From: Embleya hyalina
GTDB lineage: Bacteria > Actinomycetota > Actinomycetes > Streptomycetales > Streptomycetaceae
Length of the DNA stretch: 64,000 nucleotides
Assembly (NCBI RefSeq): GCF_003967355.1
Contig: NZ_BIFH01000054.1
Coordinates: 1 to 64,000 of the forward strand
Reading direction: 5' to 3'
Positions within the stretch are counted from its first letter, which is position 1. The number at the start of each line of letters is the position of its first letter. This document shows, one piece after another, positions 23,336 to 31,182 of the stretch. Below the pieces are notes generated by a model, which was given only the letters and a program-made list of their open reading frames with translations, searched no databases and was not told where the DNA came from. Made by a program: the position numbers and the translations under genes.

Positions 23336-24529
23336 GTGTCCCGCCGCCTGTTCACCTCTGAGTCCGTGACCGAAGGTCACCCGGACAAGATCGCCGACCA
23401 GATCAGCGATTCCATCCTGGACGCTCTCCTCAAGGAAGACCCCAAGAGTCGGGTCGCCGTCGAGACGCTGATCACCACCGGTCAGGTGCATGTGGCCGGA
23501 GAGGTCACGACCCAGGGCTACGCCGACATCCCCACGATCGTGCGCGAGCGCGTTCTGGAGATCGGCTACGACAGCTCGAAGAAGGGCTTCGACGGCGCCT
23601 CCTGTGGTGTCTCGGTGTCCATCGGCGCGCAGTCGGCCGACATCGCCCAAGGCGTCGACACGGCCTACGAGAACCGGGTCGACGGCGACGAGGACGAGCT
23701 GGACCGCCAGGGTGCGGGCGACCAGGGCCTGATGTTCGGCTACGCGTGCGACGACACGCCCGAGCTGATGCCGCTGCCGATCACGCTCGCCCACCGGCTG
23801 GCCAAGCGCCTGGCCGAGGTGCGGAAGAACGGGACCATCCCCTACCTGCGCCCCGACGGCAAGACCCAGGTCACCATCGAGTACGAGGGCGACCGTCCGA
23901 TCCGCCTGGACACGGTCGTGGTCTCCTCGCAGCACGCGGCCGACATCGACCTGGACTCGCTGCTGGCGCCGGACATCCGCGAATACGTGGTCGAGCCGGA
24001 GCTGACCGGCCTGGGCATCGAGACCGAGGGCTACCGGCTCCTGGTCAACCCGACGGGCCGGTTCGAGATCGGTGGCCCGATGGGTGACGCGGGCCTGACC
24101 GGCCGCAAGATCATCATCGACACCTACGGCGGCATGGCCCGCCACGGCGGCGGCGCGTTCTCCGGCAAGGACCCGTCGAAGGTGGACCGTTCCGCCGCGT
24201 ACGCGATGCGCTGGGTGGCCAAGAACGTGGTGGCCGCCGGGCTGGCGCGCCGCTGCGAGGTGCAGGTCGCGTACGCGATCGGCAAGGCCGCACCGGTCGG
24301 CCTGTTCGTGGAGACCTTCGGCACCGAGGCGGTGCCGGTGGAGACCATTCAGGCCGCCGTCGGCACGGTGTTCGACCTGCGCCCGGCCGCGATCATCCGC
24401 GACCTGGACCTGCTCCGCCCGATCTACGCCCAGACCGCGGCCTACGGCCACTTCGGCCGCGACCTCCCGGACTTCACCTGGGAGCGGACCGACCGCGTGG
24501 ACGCGCTCAAGGCCGCCGCGGGTCTCTGA
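23336..24529 (+). CDS. metK: S-adenosylmethionine synthetase
   Basis: 397 residues. It makes SAM from ATP and methionine. Signature [12 protein letters not shown] near the N-terminus, [12 protein letters not shown] at about residue 123 and [16 protein letters not shown] at about 265 are all intact. The GTG start at 23336 follows AGGGAG; an out-of-frame ATG overlaps it. The 235-base leader contains TTGACA near 23137 and a GC-rich hairpin but no recognisable SAM riboswitch. In S. coelicolor priA follows metK; here it does not. Confidence 0.98.
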   Translation: MSRRLFTSESVTEGHPDKIADQISDSILDALLKEDPKSRVAVETLITTGQVHVAGEVTTQGYADIPTIVRERVLEIGYDSSKKGFDGASCGVSVSIGAQSADIAQGVDTAYENRVDGDEDELDRQGAGDQGLMFGYACDDTPELMPLPITLAHRLAKRLAEVRKNGTIPYLRPDGKTQVTIEYEGDRPIRLDTVVVSSQHAADIDLDSLLAPDIREYVVEPELTGLGIETEGYRLLVNPTGRFEIGGPMGDAGLTGRKIIIDTYGGMARHGGGAFSGKDPSKVDRSAAYAMRWVAKNVVAAGLARRCEVQVAYAIGKAAPVGLFVETFGTEAVPVETIQAAVGTVFDLRPAAIIRDLDLLRPIYAQTAAYGHFGRDLPDFTWERTDRVDALKAAAGL

Positions 24530-24547
24530 GCCCGAGGTTTTCGCACA

Positions 24548-24601
24548 CGCCGCCGGCCGCGACACCGACCCTTCCGGGGGTCGGCGTCGCGGCCGGCGGC
24601 G
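24548..24601 (+). terminator. metK terminator
   Basis: Very long GC stem just after the metK stop: CGCCGCCGGCCGCGAC and CCGACCC on the left pair with GGGTCGG and GTCGCGGCCGGCGGCG on the right, interrupted by one A/C mismatch, with a short TTCC-containing loop. Confidence 0.85.
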
Positions 24602-24789
24602 TTCGTGCGGTCGGCGGCGGTGGGCGGGCGCGACAGGAGGGACGCGCCGACGAGCGCCGCCGCGTACACCGGGAGCGGCCCGCGTTGAGCAGGCCGGTGC
24701 TTGCCGGGTTCGCCGAGCGGTCGACCCGGGCGGGGGCTGTCGGCGGACGAGGACCGCCGTGCGCTCGCGCCGAGGCCCGACCCGGTGGG

Positions 24790-25020
24790 TCAGGCGGCCT
24801 GGGCGGCGCGGCGCAGGCGGGTCATCAGGTGGGTGCGGTCGGCGTTGGTGATCATCGCCGGATGGGCGTGCAGGGCCGCGACCGCGTCGTGGGCCGCGGC
24901 CCACAGACGGGCGAGCTCGTGTTCGGACACCTGCCCCGCGGATCGGGCGATCGCCTCGTAGGCGGCGTCACGGGCGCGTTGCAGGTCGATCAGGTCCGCC
25001 GGAATGGGCTGTTCGGACAT
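24790..25020 (-). CDS. Small helical protein of unknown function
   Basis: 76 residues, almost entirely amphipathic helix by composition (LIDLQRARDAAYEAIARS; ELARLWAAAHDAVAALHAHP). No cysteine, signal or membrane segment. It lies 74 bases after the Ntn-hydrolase gene on the same strand and may be co-transcribed with it. Codon usage is consistent with a real gene, but the RBS is weak. Confidence 0.6.
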   Translation of the reverse strand: MSEQPIPADLIDLQRARDAAYEAIARSAGQVSEHELARLWAAAHDAVAALHAHPAMITNADRTHLMTRLRRAAQAA

Positions 25021-25094
25021 GGCAAGAGCTTACGAGAGTCCACGTAAACACAGGGTTAGCTCCGGATTGCGGCGGACCCCACGGAAGATCGTCC

Positions 25095-25622
25095 TCAGAT
25101 GGCCTCGTGCTCCCGGCCGGTGGATTGTTGCGGATGGCGCGGTATGCGGAACTCCGTCACCGGCGGCATGCAGAAGATGGTCAGGTCGCACGCGACGCCG
25201 ACCGCCTGCGTGGGCGTGTGGCCCAGATGCAGCGCGGCTCGGGCGTACTCCCACCCCGAGCCGATTGCGCCGTAGTCGTAGTAGAAGACGTCGAAATCGC
25301 TGCCGGTCTCGAAGAGCTTGCCGTCGAAGGCGAACAGGAACTCCGACTTGGGCTCGAAGCTGGAGAGCTTGCGCTTGCCCCACTCGACGAACTCGGCGTA
25401 GAACTCCAGGACGTCGCGCTCCTCGGCGGACGCCGGAGTGTGCGTGTCCAGGAACAGGCGCATCAGATTGATGTCGCGCAGCAGCCCGGCGCCGCCGAAG
25501 ATCAGGTTCTCGCCGATCTTGTACAGCTTGGTGCCCTCGGTCTTGGCCTGACCCCAGGTCACCTGGGAGTCGGCGGCCACGACGATCGATTCGTCGATGA
25601 TCTTCCCGGCCACGACACTCAT
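25095..25622 (-). CDS. Stand-alone Ntn hydrolase of the HslV/proteasome beta type with N-terminal Ser
   Basis: 175 residues. The N-terminus MSVVAGKI...VVAADSQVTWG aligns with HslV/proteasome beta subunits. Removal of Met would expose Ser1 in place of the usual Thr1; Asp17 and a Lys near 31 match the catalytic triad. The later AIGSGWEYARAAL and ACDLTIFC segments match the HslV GSGG...A...IY region. No hslU ATPase or proteasome genes are adjacent, so it may be a self-compartmentalised peptidase or an amidohydrolase. ATG 25622 is chosen because it places Ser at position 2; a TTG one codon upstream is the alternative. Confidence 0.75.
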   Translation of the reverse strand: MSVVAGKIIDESIVVAADSQVTWGQAKTEGTKLYKIGENLIFGGAGLLRDINLMRLFLDTHTPASAEERDVLEFYAEFVEWGKRKLSSFEPKSEFLFAFDGKLFETGSDFDVFYYDYGAIGSGWEYARAALHLGHTPTQAVGVACDLTIFCMPPVTEFRIPRHPQQSTGREHEAI

Positions 25623-25687
25623 CAACGCCCCCCGTTCGTACGGCTGATCCGGACCCGAACGTGCCGGTTCAGGATCGCAGAGGGGCG

Positions 25688-25722
25688 GCCCTCGGCGCAG
25701 GTGTTCGGCTCGCGCCGAGGGC
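25688..25722 (-). terminator. Terminator downstream of the deiodinase-like gene
   Basis: GCCCTCGGCGC (25688-25698) pairs perfectly with GCGCCGAGGGC (25712-25722), a 13-base loop between, 35 bases past the stop of the minus-strand flavoprotein gene. Confidence 0.75.
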
Positions 25723-25757
25723 TCCCGGGGATGGTTGGGACCCGATCGCGCCGGCGG

Positions 25758-26420
25758 TCAGAGGCGGACCAGGACCTGGTCCAGCGGCTTGCGGTGGATG
25801 TCGGGGACTCGGGCGTCCTCGGCCGGGTAGCCGACCGGGACGACCACCGCGGCGCGCTCCTCCGGCGGGCGGTCGCACACCTCGTTGAGGAAGCGCATCG
25901 GGCTCGGCGTATGGGTCAGCGTGGCCAGCCCGGCCTGGTGCAGCGAGGCGAGCAGCAGGCCGACGGCGATGCCGACCGACTCCTTCGTGTAGTAAGGGCG
26001 CGGGGAGTCGGGTCCCTTGTGCACCTCGAACACCACGATCACCGCCGGCGCGTCCTCCAGGAACGGCTTGTGCCAGTCGGTGCCGATCGGGGCGAGCGCC
26101 GCCAACCACTCCTCGGACGCGCGATGTGCGTAGAACTCGCGCTCCTCCTGCTCGGCGGCCTCGCGCAGCCGACGCTTGCGCTCGGGATCGGTGAGCACGA
26201 CGAAGCGCCAGGGCTGGACGTTCGCGCCGCTGGGCGCGGTGCCGGCGGTACGGATCGCCCATTCGATCACGTTGTCCGGGATCGGTCGGGACGAGAAGTC
26301 GCGGACGGTTCGACGCTCGGCCATCACGTCGTGGAAGGCACGGCTGCGGGCTTCCGCCTCGTGAGCGGGGACGCCTCGGTGCCGGTGCGGAACCGTGGGG
26401 TATGTGGGTTCATCGACCAT
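25758..26420 (-). CDS. Nitroreductase-family flavoprotein resembling iodotyrosine deiodinase
   Basis: 220 residues. The FMN-binding pattern RRTVRDFS and RTAGTAPSGANVQPW (57-71) and the C-terminal VPVGYPAEDARVPD...RKPLDQ segment closely resemble mammalian iodotyrosine deiodinase rather than classical nitroreductases. The three residues that bind the amino-acid zwitterion in human IYD (E157, Y161, K182) appear at the same spacing as E93, Y97 and K118. This predicts reductive dehalogenation or binding of a halotyrosine-like substrate. Start: ATG 26420 with no clear RBS, so the N-terminal ~20 residues are uncertain. Confidence 0.8.
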   Translation of the reverse strand: MVDEPTYPTVPHRHRGVPAHEAEARSRAFHDVMAERRTVRDFSSRPIPDNVIEWAIRTAGTAPSGANVQPWRFVVLTDPERKRRLREAAEQEEREFYAHRASEEWLAALAPIGTDWHKPFLEDAPAVIVVFEVHKGPDSPRPYYTKESVGIAVGLLLASLHQAGLATLTHTPSPMRFLNEVCDRPPEERAAVVVPVGYPAEDARVPDIHRKPLDQVLVRL

Positions 26421-26509
26421 GGCGCACAGCACAGCACGGCAGGGGGGTGCGGTGGAAGCCCCGTCTCGGATCGTCTCGGATCGTCTCGGGTTCGGGTGGC
26501 CCCGCCCGG

Positions 26510-26788
26510 TCAGGCCGGTCCGTGATCGCTCAGCGAGACGGTCGGCGTGGCGGCGACGGTGCGGGTGACGCGGAACTGCCGGCCGGTGCTCGCGACGGTC
26601 ACCACGGAGCCCGCCCAGGCCTCGGTCACCCGTCGGGACAGGTCGGCCTCGGTGATGCCCGCGTGCAGCAGGTCGGCGCGCAGCGCTCGGGCCGCCGACT
26701 CCCGGGTCCCGGTGTGCAGGGTCCGCCAATCGTCGCGGTTCGTCTCGCGTGTCTGCGCCTCGTGCATCCCGTTCGCCGTCTCGTGCAT
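26510..26788 (-). CDS. Hypothetical small protein
   Basis: 92 residues; no family recognised. The N-terminal half is polar and Thr/Glu/Arg-rich, followed by a helix (ESAARALRADLLHAGITEADL) and a beta-rich C-terminus (VVTVASTGRQFRVTRTVAA). ATG 26788 is preceded by GGGAGGGAG at good spacing, a strong reason to accept the gene. It lies upstream of the deiodinase-like gene on the same strand. Confidence 0.6.
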   Translation of the reverse strand: MHETANGMHEAQTRETNRDDWRTLHTGTRESAARALRADLLHAGITEADLSRRVTEAWAGSVVTVASTGRQFRVTRTVAATPTVSLSDHGPA

Positions 26789-26923
26789 CGTGTCGCTCCC
26801 TCCCCGGCCGTGCAGGACCGGGCCTTCCATCCCTGACCCCCTGGACCACCCTGCGCCGGCGGTCAAAGATCGTCCAAATCCGTCAGGAAAAATCAGCCTC
26901 AGGCATGAGACGGGTGAAGCCGC

Positions 26924-27443
26924 CTACTTCGTTGGAACGAGCGCCCGGGTGGGTCGCGAGCCATGGATTCGCGGCCCGTCTCCAACCGGTCGGGCGGGTT
27001 GGGCTCGGCAGTCGGCGCCGACCGGGACATGGGCCCTGGTCCGGAGACCGCGCGAGCGCACGATCAGGGTGACGCAGCCGGGGCGGTCGACGCGGAAACC
27101 GCTGGCGAAGGCGAACCAGGTCGGCTCGTCCGTGCCGTCGGCGCAGTTCGGGACGCGGATCGCGCCGGCGGCCGGTCTCCGGGGCGACGTCGCCCAGGAG
27201 CACGGTGTGGCCGGCGGGTGGTGCGGTCGGGGTGGAGATCCGGTCCGCGCGGTCGACGGTCACCGGCGGATCGGGCCGGACGTCGGCGACTCGTGTGGGC
27301 TCCGGATCGCGGGCATTCCCGGTGGCCCCGGGACCGGACGCGGGCGCGGATCCGGTCCCGCCGCCGGTGTCGCGGCCGGTCGCGGACAGGAGCAGGCAGC
27401 CCAGGGCGGCCGCGATGCGTACCCGGCTCGTCGGCACGGGCAC
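26924..27443 (-). pseudogene. Frameshifted secreted/lipoprotein-like gene
   Basis: Reading from GTG 27443 (or 27437), one frame gives a signal-like RIAAALGCLLLSATG, a Gly/Ser/Pro linker and the segment ending HTVLLGDVAPETG. Coding character then jumps to the adjacent frame: AGAIRVPNCADG, EPTWFAFASGFRVD, RPGCVTLIVRSRG, ending at a TAG at 26924-26926. Deleting one C from the GGCCGCCGGCG tract near 27178 joins the two parts. The position where a lipobox cysteine might be expected reads Arg (ATGRD). Either a decayed gene or a sequencing error; family unknown. Confidence 0.5.
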
Positions 27444-27577
27444 ATGCTGCCAGGTGGGGGCGTCGCCGGACCGCCCCGAATGAACCGGCGGGCACTGGGC
27501 ACCGTCTCTCGGATCGCCGGGGACAGGGTTGTGTCCCGGGCACGCGGGCACGAGCACATCAGGGAAGGTGGCAGGCC

Positions 27578-28006
27578 ATGAGCGACGACACGTGGGACCC
27601 GGTCGAGGATTCCCCGGACACTCCCGGCGACGACGGCGTCCTCGGCCCCGAGGACACGCTGTCCACCGACGACCTGTCGTACGACCCGCTCGACACCGGG
27701 ATCGTGCCGCCCGACCGCTGGTCGGCGGCGGAGCGGTACGGCAATACGCCGGAGGAGTCCCGACGCGGCGAATCGCTCGACCAGTTGCTGGCCGAGGAGG
27801 AGCCGGACGTCGCCGACGACGACGCGGTCTCGGACGAGTGGGAGGGCGGCCCCGATCCCAGGGCGGGCCGGCTGGTCGCGACGGACGAGGGCGTGCACGA
27901 GGACACCGAATCGGAGGCGATCGCCCACGATGTCGGCATCGACGGCGGCGCGGCCGGGGCCGAGGAGGCGGCGATGCACATCATCCCGGAGGAAGAGGTC
28001 CCGTAG
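27578..28006 (+). CDS. DUF5709-type acidic protein
   Basis: 142 residues, strongly acidic and disordered-looking. It contains the DPLDTGIVPPDRWS segment (about residues 39-52) that marks the actinobacterial DUF5709 proteins. No enzymatic motif. ATG 27578 follows GGGAAGG. Role unknown; related proteins are sporadically annotated in spore-forming actinomycetes. Confidence 0.8.
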   Translation: MSDDTWDPVEDSPDTPGDDGVLGPEDTLSTDDLSYDPLDTGIVPPDRWSAAERYGNTPEESRRGESLDQLLAEEEPDVADDDAVSDEWEGGPDPRAGRLVATDEGVHEDTESEAIAHDVGIDGGAAGAEEAAMHIIPEEEVP

Positions 28007-28245
28007 GGCCGCCGGCGGGCACGCGGGAAGCCGGTCGATGGGCCGCGGGTGGGCGGGACCCCCGGGGCCGATGGTGGAGCGGCGCGCGGATGGTGCGGGT
28101 GTGGTGTGGGCCCAGGGTGGATGCGCCTGATGGAGGCGTGGGCCCGGACGCGCGTGCTCGGTGTGGCGCGGGCTCGGGATCGCGTGGTGTGGACTCGGGT
28201 TCGGGTGCTGCTCGGTGTGGTGGTCGGCCCGGGCGTCCCCGTGGG

Positions 28246-31008
28246 TCAGTGGGCGTCCGGGGGGAGTAGGCGGGTCGCGGCGGTCGGGTCGGGTGGTGGG
28301 GGGTCGGTGGGGCGGGGTGGGATTCGCGCCGCGGTCAGGGCCGTGGGTGGGGTTTCGTCGAGTCCGGGGTCGAAGGTTGTTCGGGCGAGGGCCGCGGACG
28401 CGGGTGGTGGCTCGGTGGGGTGGTCCGCGGCCGGGGTGGGCTCCGGAGGGGTGCCCAGGATCGACGCGGGGGCGGGTTCGGGGCCGGTGAGCGGACGCCC
28501 GTCGAGCAGGTCCAGGGTCGCGGCCAGGCTGGCGGCGGCGGCTCGGGCGGCGCCGGCGGCGACCGGGTCGCCGGTGTGCGCGGCGAGGTCGGCGAGTTCG
28601 CGTTCGGCCTCGGGGCGGTCGGCGATCAGGGTGTGACGCAGGTCGGTGAGCGGTCCGGCGATCCAGGACTCGGCCTCCGCCTCGGTCTCCACCACCCGTC
28701 GCATCGCGTCCACCCAGCGGCCGACCGTGCCCAGCGACTCGCGGGCGTATTCCAGCAGTCGTCGGCGGGCCGGGCCCTCCAGGCGATGGCCCTTGCCGTT
28801 GCGGAACTCCTCGTCGATCGCGGACAGCCGGTTCTCCAGCTCGTGATGCTTGGTGAGCCGGCGCAACGTCTCGGCGACCTCCTCCAGATCGCGCCGGTCG
28901 TTGCCGCCCGCGAGCCGCAACATGCGACCGAGCAGGCCGTCCTCGGGACGCCACCACAGCTGGGCGATCGAGGTCGCGCGCGGGAAGCGCAGGTGGCGCG
29001 GATGCAGCAGGGCCTCGGCGGCGTCGGCGGCGCAGGTCGCGGCGCCCTCCTCGGCCTCGGCCAGGGCGGCCAGGGCGCCGAGGTTGCGCGAGCCGCCGAG
29101 CAGGCCCTGGGCGGAGCCGGTGGCGATGTGTCGGGCCAGGGTGGCCACGGCGGGCAGGTCGCTCAGGCCGGCGGCGGCCTCCTGGAGCAGGCCGTACGTG
29201 CTGTGCCCACACAACACGGCGGCGCGGGCGGCGGCGGCCACGGTCAGCAGCTGGGTCGCGCGGTCGTGGCCGGGCGAGCGCATCGCCATCTCGTCGAGTT
29301 CGTCGCGTAGCGACATCGCGAGCGCGCCCGTGTCCGAACGCGCGCCGTCGGCGAGGGCGAGGGCACGCAGCGCGGAGAGGCGTTCCGGATCGTCGACGGC
29401 ATGGGCGTGCGCCGAGGCGTAGTCGCCGCGACCGATCAACTCGCCGAGCAGGGCGACGGATTCGGGGTCCGGGCCGGTCGGGGGTGGTGGGTCCGCGGGG
29501 TCGTTCCGGCCGGCGGCTCCCGGTCGGCCGGTCCGCTCGGTCTGTCCGTCCCGCTCGGCCCGCTCGGTCCGTGCCGTCGTGTCGTTCGCGTCGGTGCCCG
29601 ATGTGGCCTTCTCGTCCTCGTCCCGCTCGACCGGCTCGACCCGGTCCTCGCGGGTGCCTTCCGTTTCGGGCGACGCGATTTCGGCCGCCGCCGGGGCTTC
29701 CGGCGGCTCTTCGGTGTCGGCGGCCGGCTCGGCCAGGGGTTCGGGAGCGTGCGACGGCGCGGCCTCGGTCGTGGTCTCGGCCTCGGTGTTCGGGGCGGGG
29801 GCCGATGTCCGGTGCCAGGACAACCGGCCGCGCAACGCGGCGTTGACGATGGTCGGGTCGGGCAGGTGGGGGCGGACCGTTTCGGCCAGTTCGTCCACGC
29901 CGTCGTCCCGGTCCGCCGCGATCGCGTCGATCAGCGCGCCGAGGTCGGCCAGGGCGCACACGCGGCGTCGGTCGTCCGGTGTCCAGTTCTCGTGACGCTC
30001 GCTCAGGTCGGCGGCCAGCTCGCGGAGTTCGTTGATCGCCGGCTCGTGCGCGGGTGGGCCGGCCAGGTGCCGGAAGCGGTCCACGTCGGCGAGTTCGCGC
30101 GCGTGTACGGCGGCCTCGTGCGCGGTGATCGTGGCGGCCAGGCCCGGTCGATCCTCGGGCAGGGTGTCCGGCTCGGCGCCGACCAGTGCGCCGACCGCCT
30201 CGCGGGCCTCGGTCACCGCCGGGCCCACGTGTGTGAGCATCGTCAGGTCGGCGTCCTCCGGGGCCCGGCCGGCCGCGACGGCGGCGGTGATCGAGTCGGC
30301 GGCGGCCCGGGCCCGGCCGAGCGCGTCGTCGAGCGAGCGCAGCGGGGACGGGGGTTCCTCGCCGCCGCACAAACGGTTGCGGCAGAAGTCCTCGAACCGA
30401 CGGCAGGCGGCCACGATGTCGGTGATCACGTCGGCGGGCCAACCGGGCAGCGCGAGATCGGCCTCGGTGAGGGCGAGACGCAGCAGCGCGGCGGCCTGGC
30501 AGCTGAAGCCCCAGTCGGCGAGCGCGGTGAGCCGGACCAGGTCGGGGGTGAACCCCGAGGTCTTCAGGCTCTCCAGGATCTCGCCGTCCAGGGCGCCCGA
30601 GTCGGTGTCGAGCGTCGCGGGCAGCAACACCCGCAGCACGGGCAGCGTGACGACCTGGGCGGTGTAGCCGCGTACGCTCGCGGTCTGCTTGCGCAGCCGC
30701 TTGAGAGCGTGTTCCGCGATCGCGGGGGTGGGGCGCCGGGCGGGCGGCACCCGCAGGGCACGCAGGGTGTCGGTACGGGTGGGGTTCGGCAACCGCCACA
30801 GGGCGTCGGCGAGGACGTCGGGGGCGATTGCCGCCAGACAGTCGACGAGTGGGTCGCCGAGGCGGGCGAGTTGTACGGCGACCGCCGACTTTTCCCGGGC
30901 TATCTCCTGTTGATCGTGGTCCGGATGGTCCAGGAAGGGCTGCAGTTCACCCGACGAGGTCGCCCACCACAACCAGTCGACGCTGCGGGACCGGGGTTGA
31001 CGCACCAT
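28246..31008 (-). CDS. Large protein of unknown function (920 residues)
   Basis: No family recognised. The N-terminal ~460 residues are helix-rich (SVDWLWWATSSGEL start; repeated Leu/Ala helices) with a Cys pair region CRNRLCGG. Residues about 460-600 form a highly acidic, Glu/Thr/Pro-rich disordered linker. A second helical domain follows to about 840, and the C-terminus is Pro/Thr-rich. No P-loop, protease or nuclease motif is visible. ATG 31008 has GGGAGG 6 bases upstream. It is divergent from the metal ATPase and shares the spacer with the CsoR-like site; the ~240 bases downstream hold no gene. Confidence 0.7.
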   Translation of the reverse strand: MVRQPRSRSVDWLWWATSSGELQPFLDHPDHDQQEIAREKSAVAVQLARLGDPLVDCLAAIAPDVLADALWRLPNPTRTDTLRALRVPPARRPTPAIAEHALKRLRKQTASVRGYTAQVVTLPVLRVLLPATLDTDSGALDGEILESLKTSGFTPDLVRLTALADWGFSCQAAALLRLALTEADLALPGWPADVITDIVAACRRFEDFCRNRLCGGEEPPSPLRSLDDALGRARAAADSITAAVAAGRAPEDADLTMLTHVGPAVTEAREAVGALVGAEPDTLPEDRPGLAATITAHEAAVHARELADVDRFRHLAGPPAHEPAINELRELAADLSERHENWTPDDRRRVCALADLGALIDAIAADRDDGVDELAETVRPHLPDPTIVNAALRGRLSWHRTSAPAPNTEAETTTEAAPSHAPEPLAEPAADTEEPPEAPAAAEIASPETEGTREDRVEPVERDEDEKATSGTDANDTTARTERAERDGQTERTGRPGAAGRNDPADPPPPTGPDPESVALLGELIGRGDYASAHAHAVDDPERLSALRALALADGARSDTGALAMSLRDELDEMAMRSPGHDRATQLLTVAAAARAAVLCGHSTYGLLQEAAAGLSDLPAVATLARHIATGSAQGLLGGSRNLGALAALAEAEEGAATCAADAAEALLHPRHLRFPRATSIAQLWWRPEDGLLGRMLRLAGGNDRRDLEEVAETLRRLTKHHELENRLSAIDEEFRNGKGHRLEGPARRRLLEYARESLGTVGRWVDAMRRVVETEAEAESWIAGPLTDLRHTLIADRPEAERELADLAAHTGDPVAAGAARAAAASLAATLDLLDGRPLTGPEPAPASILGTPPEPTPAADHPTEPPPASAALARTTFDPGLDETPPTALTAARIPPRPTDPPPPDPTAATRLLPPDAH

Positions 31009-31118
31009 TTTGGCCTCCCGGGGGAGAGGGGCTGGTCTCTGGTTATACCGCCGTGGGCTCGAGATGCGGACGGTTCTGTCGGAATCACAAGGAATCAGCG
31101 CGGGTCGGTCGGCGCCAT

Positions 31119-31139
31119 ATATACCCCTGGGTGGTATAT
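31119..31139. promoter_or_regulatory. Candidate CsoR-type copper operator
   Basis: ATATACC-CCTGGGT-GGTATAT, perfect 7-bp arms around a C/G-rich centre. This is the TACCC...GGGTA-like pseudo-palindrome recognised by copper-sensing CsoR repressors in actinobacteria. It lies 44 bases upstream of the chosen ATPase start, in the spacer shared with the divergent 920-residue gene. No csoR gene is in the window, so a regulator would act in trans. Confidence 0.65.
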
Positions 31140-31182
31140 GTGACGGATGGGCGGCGGACGAGGAGCCGAGGAAAGGGAACAG

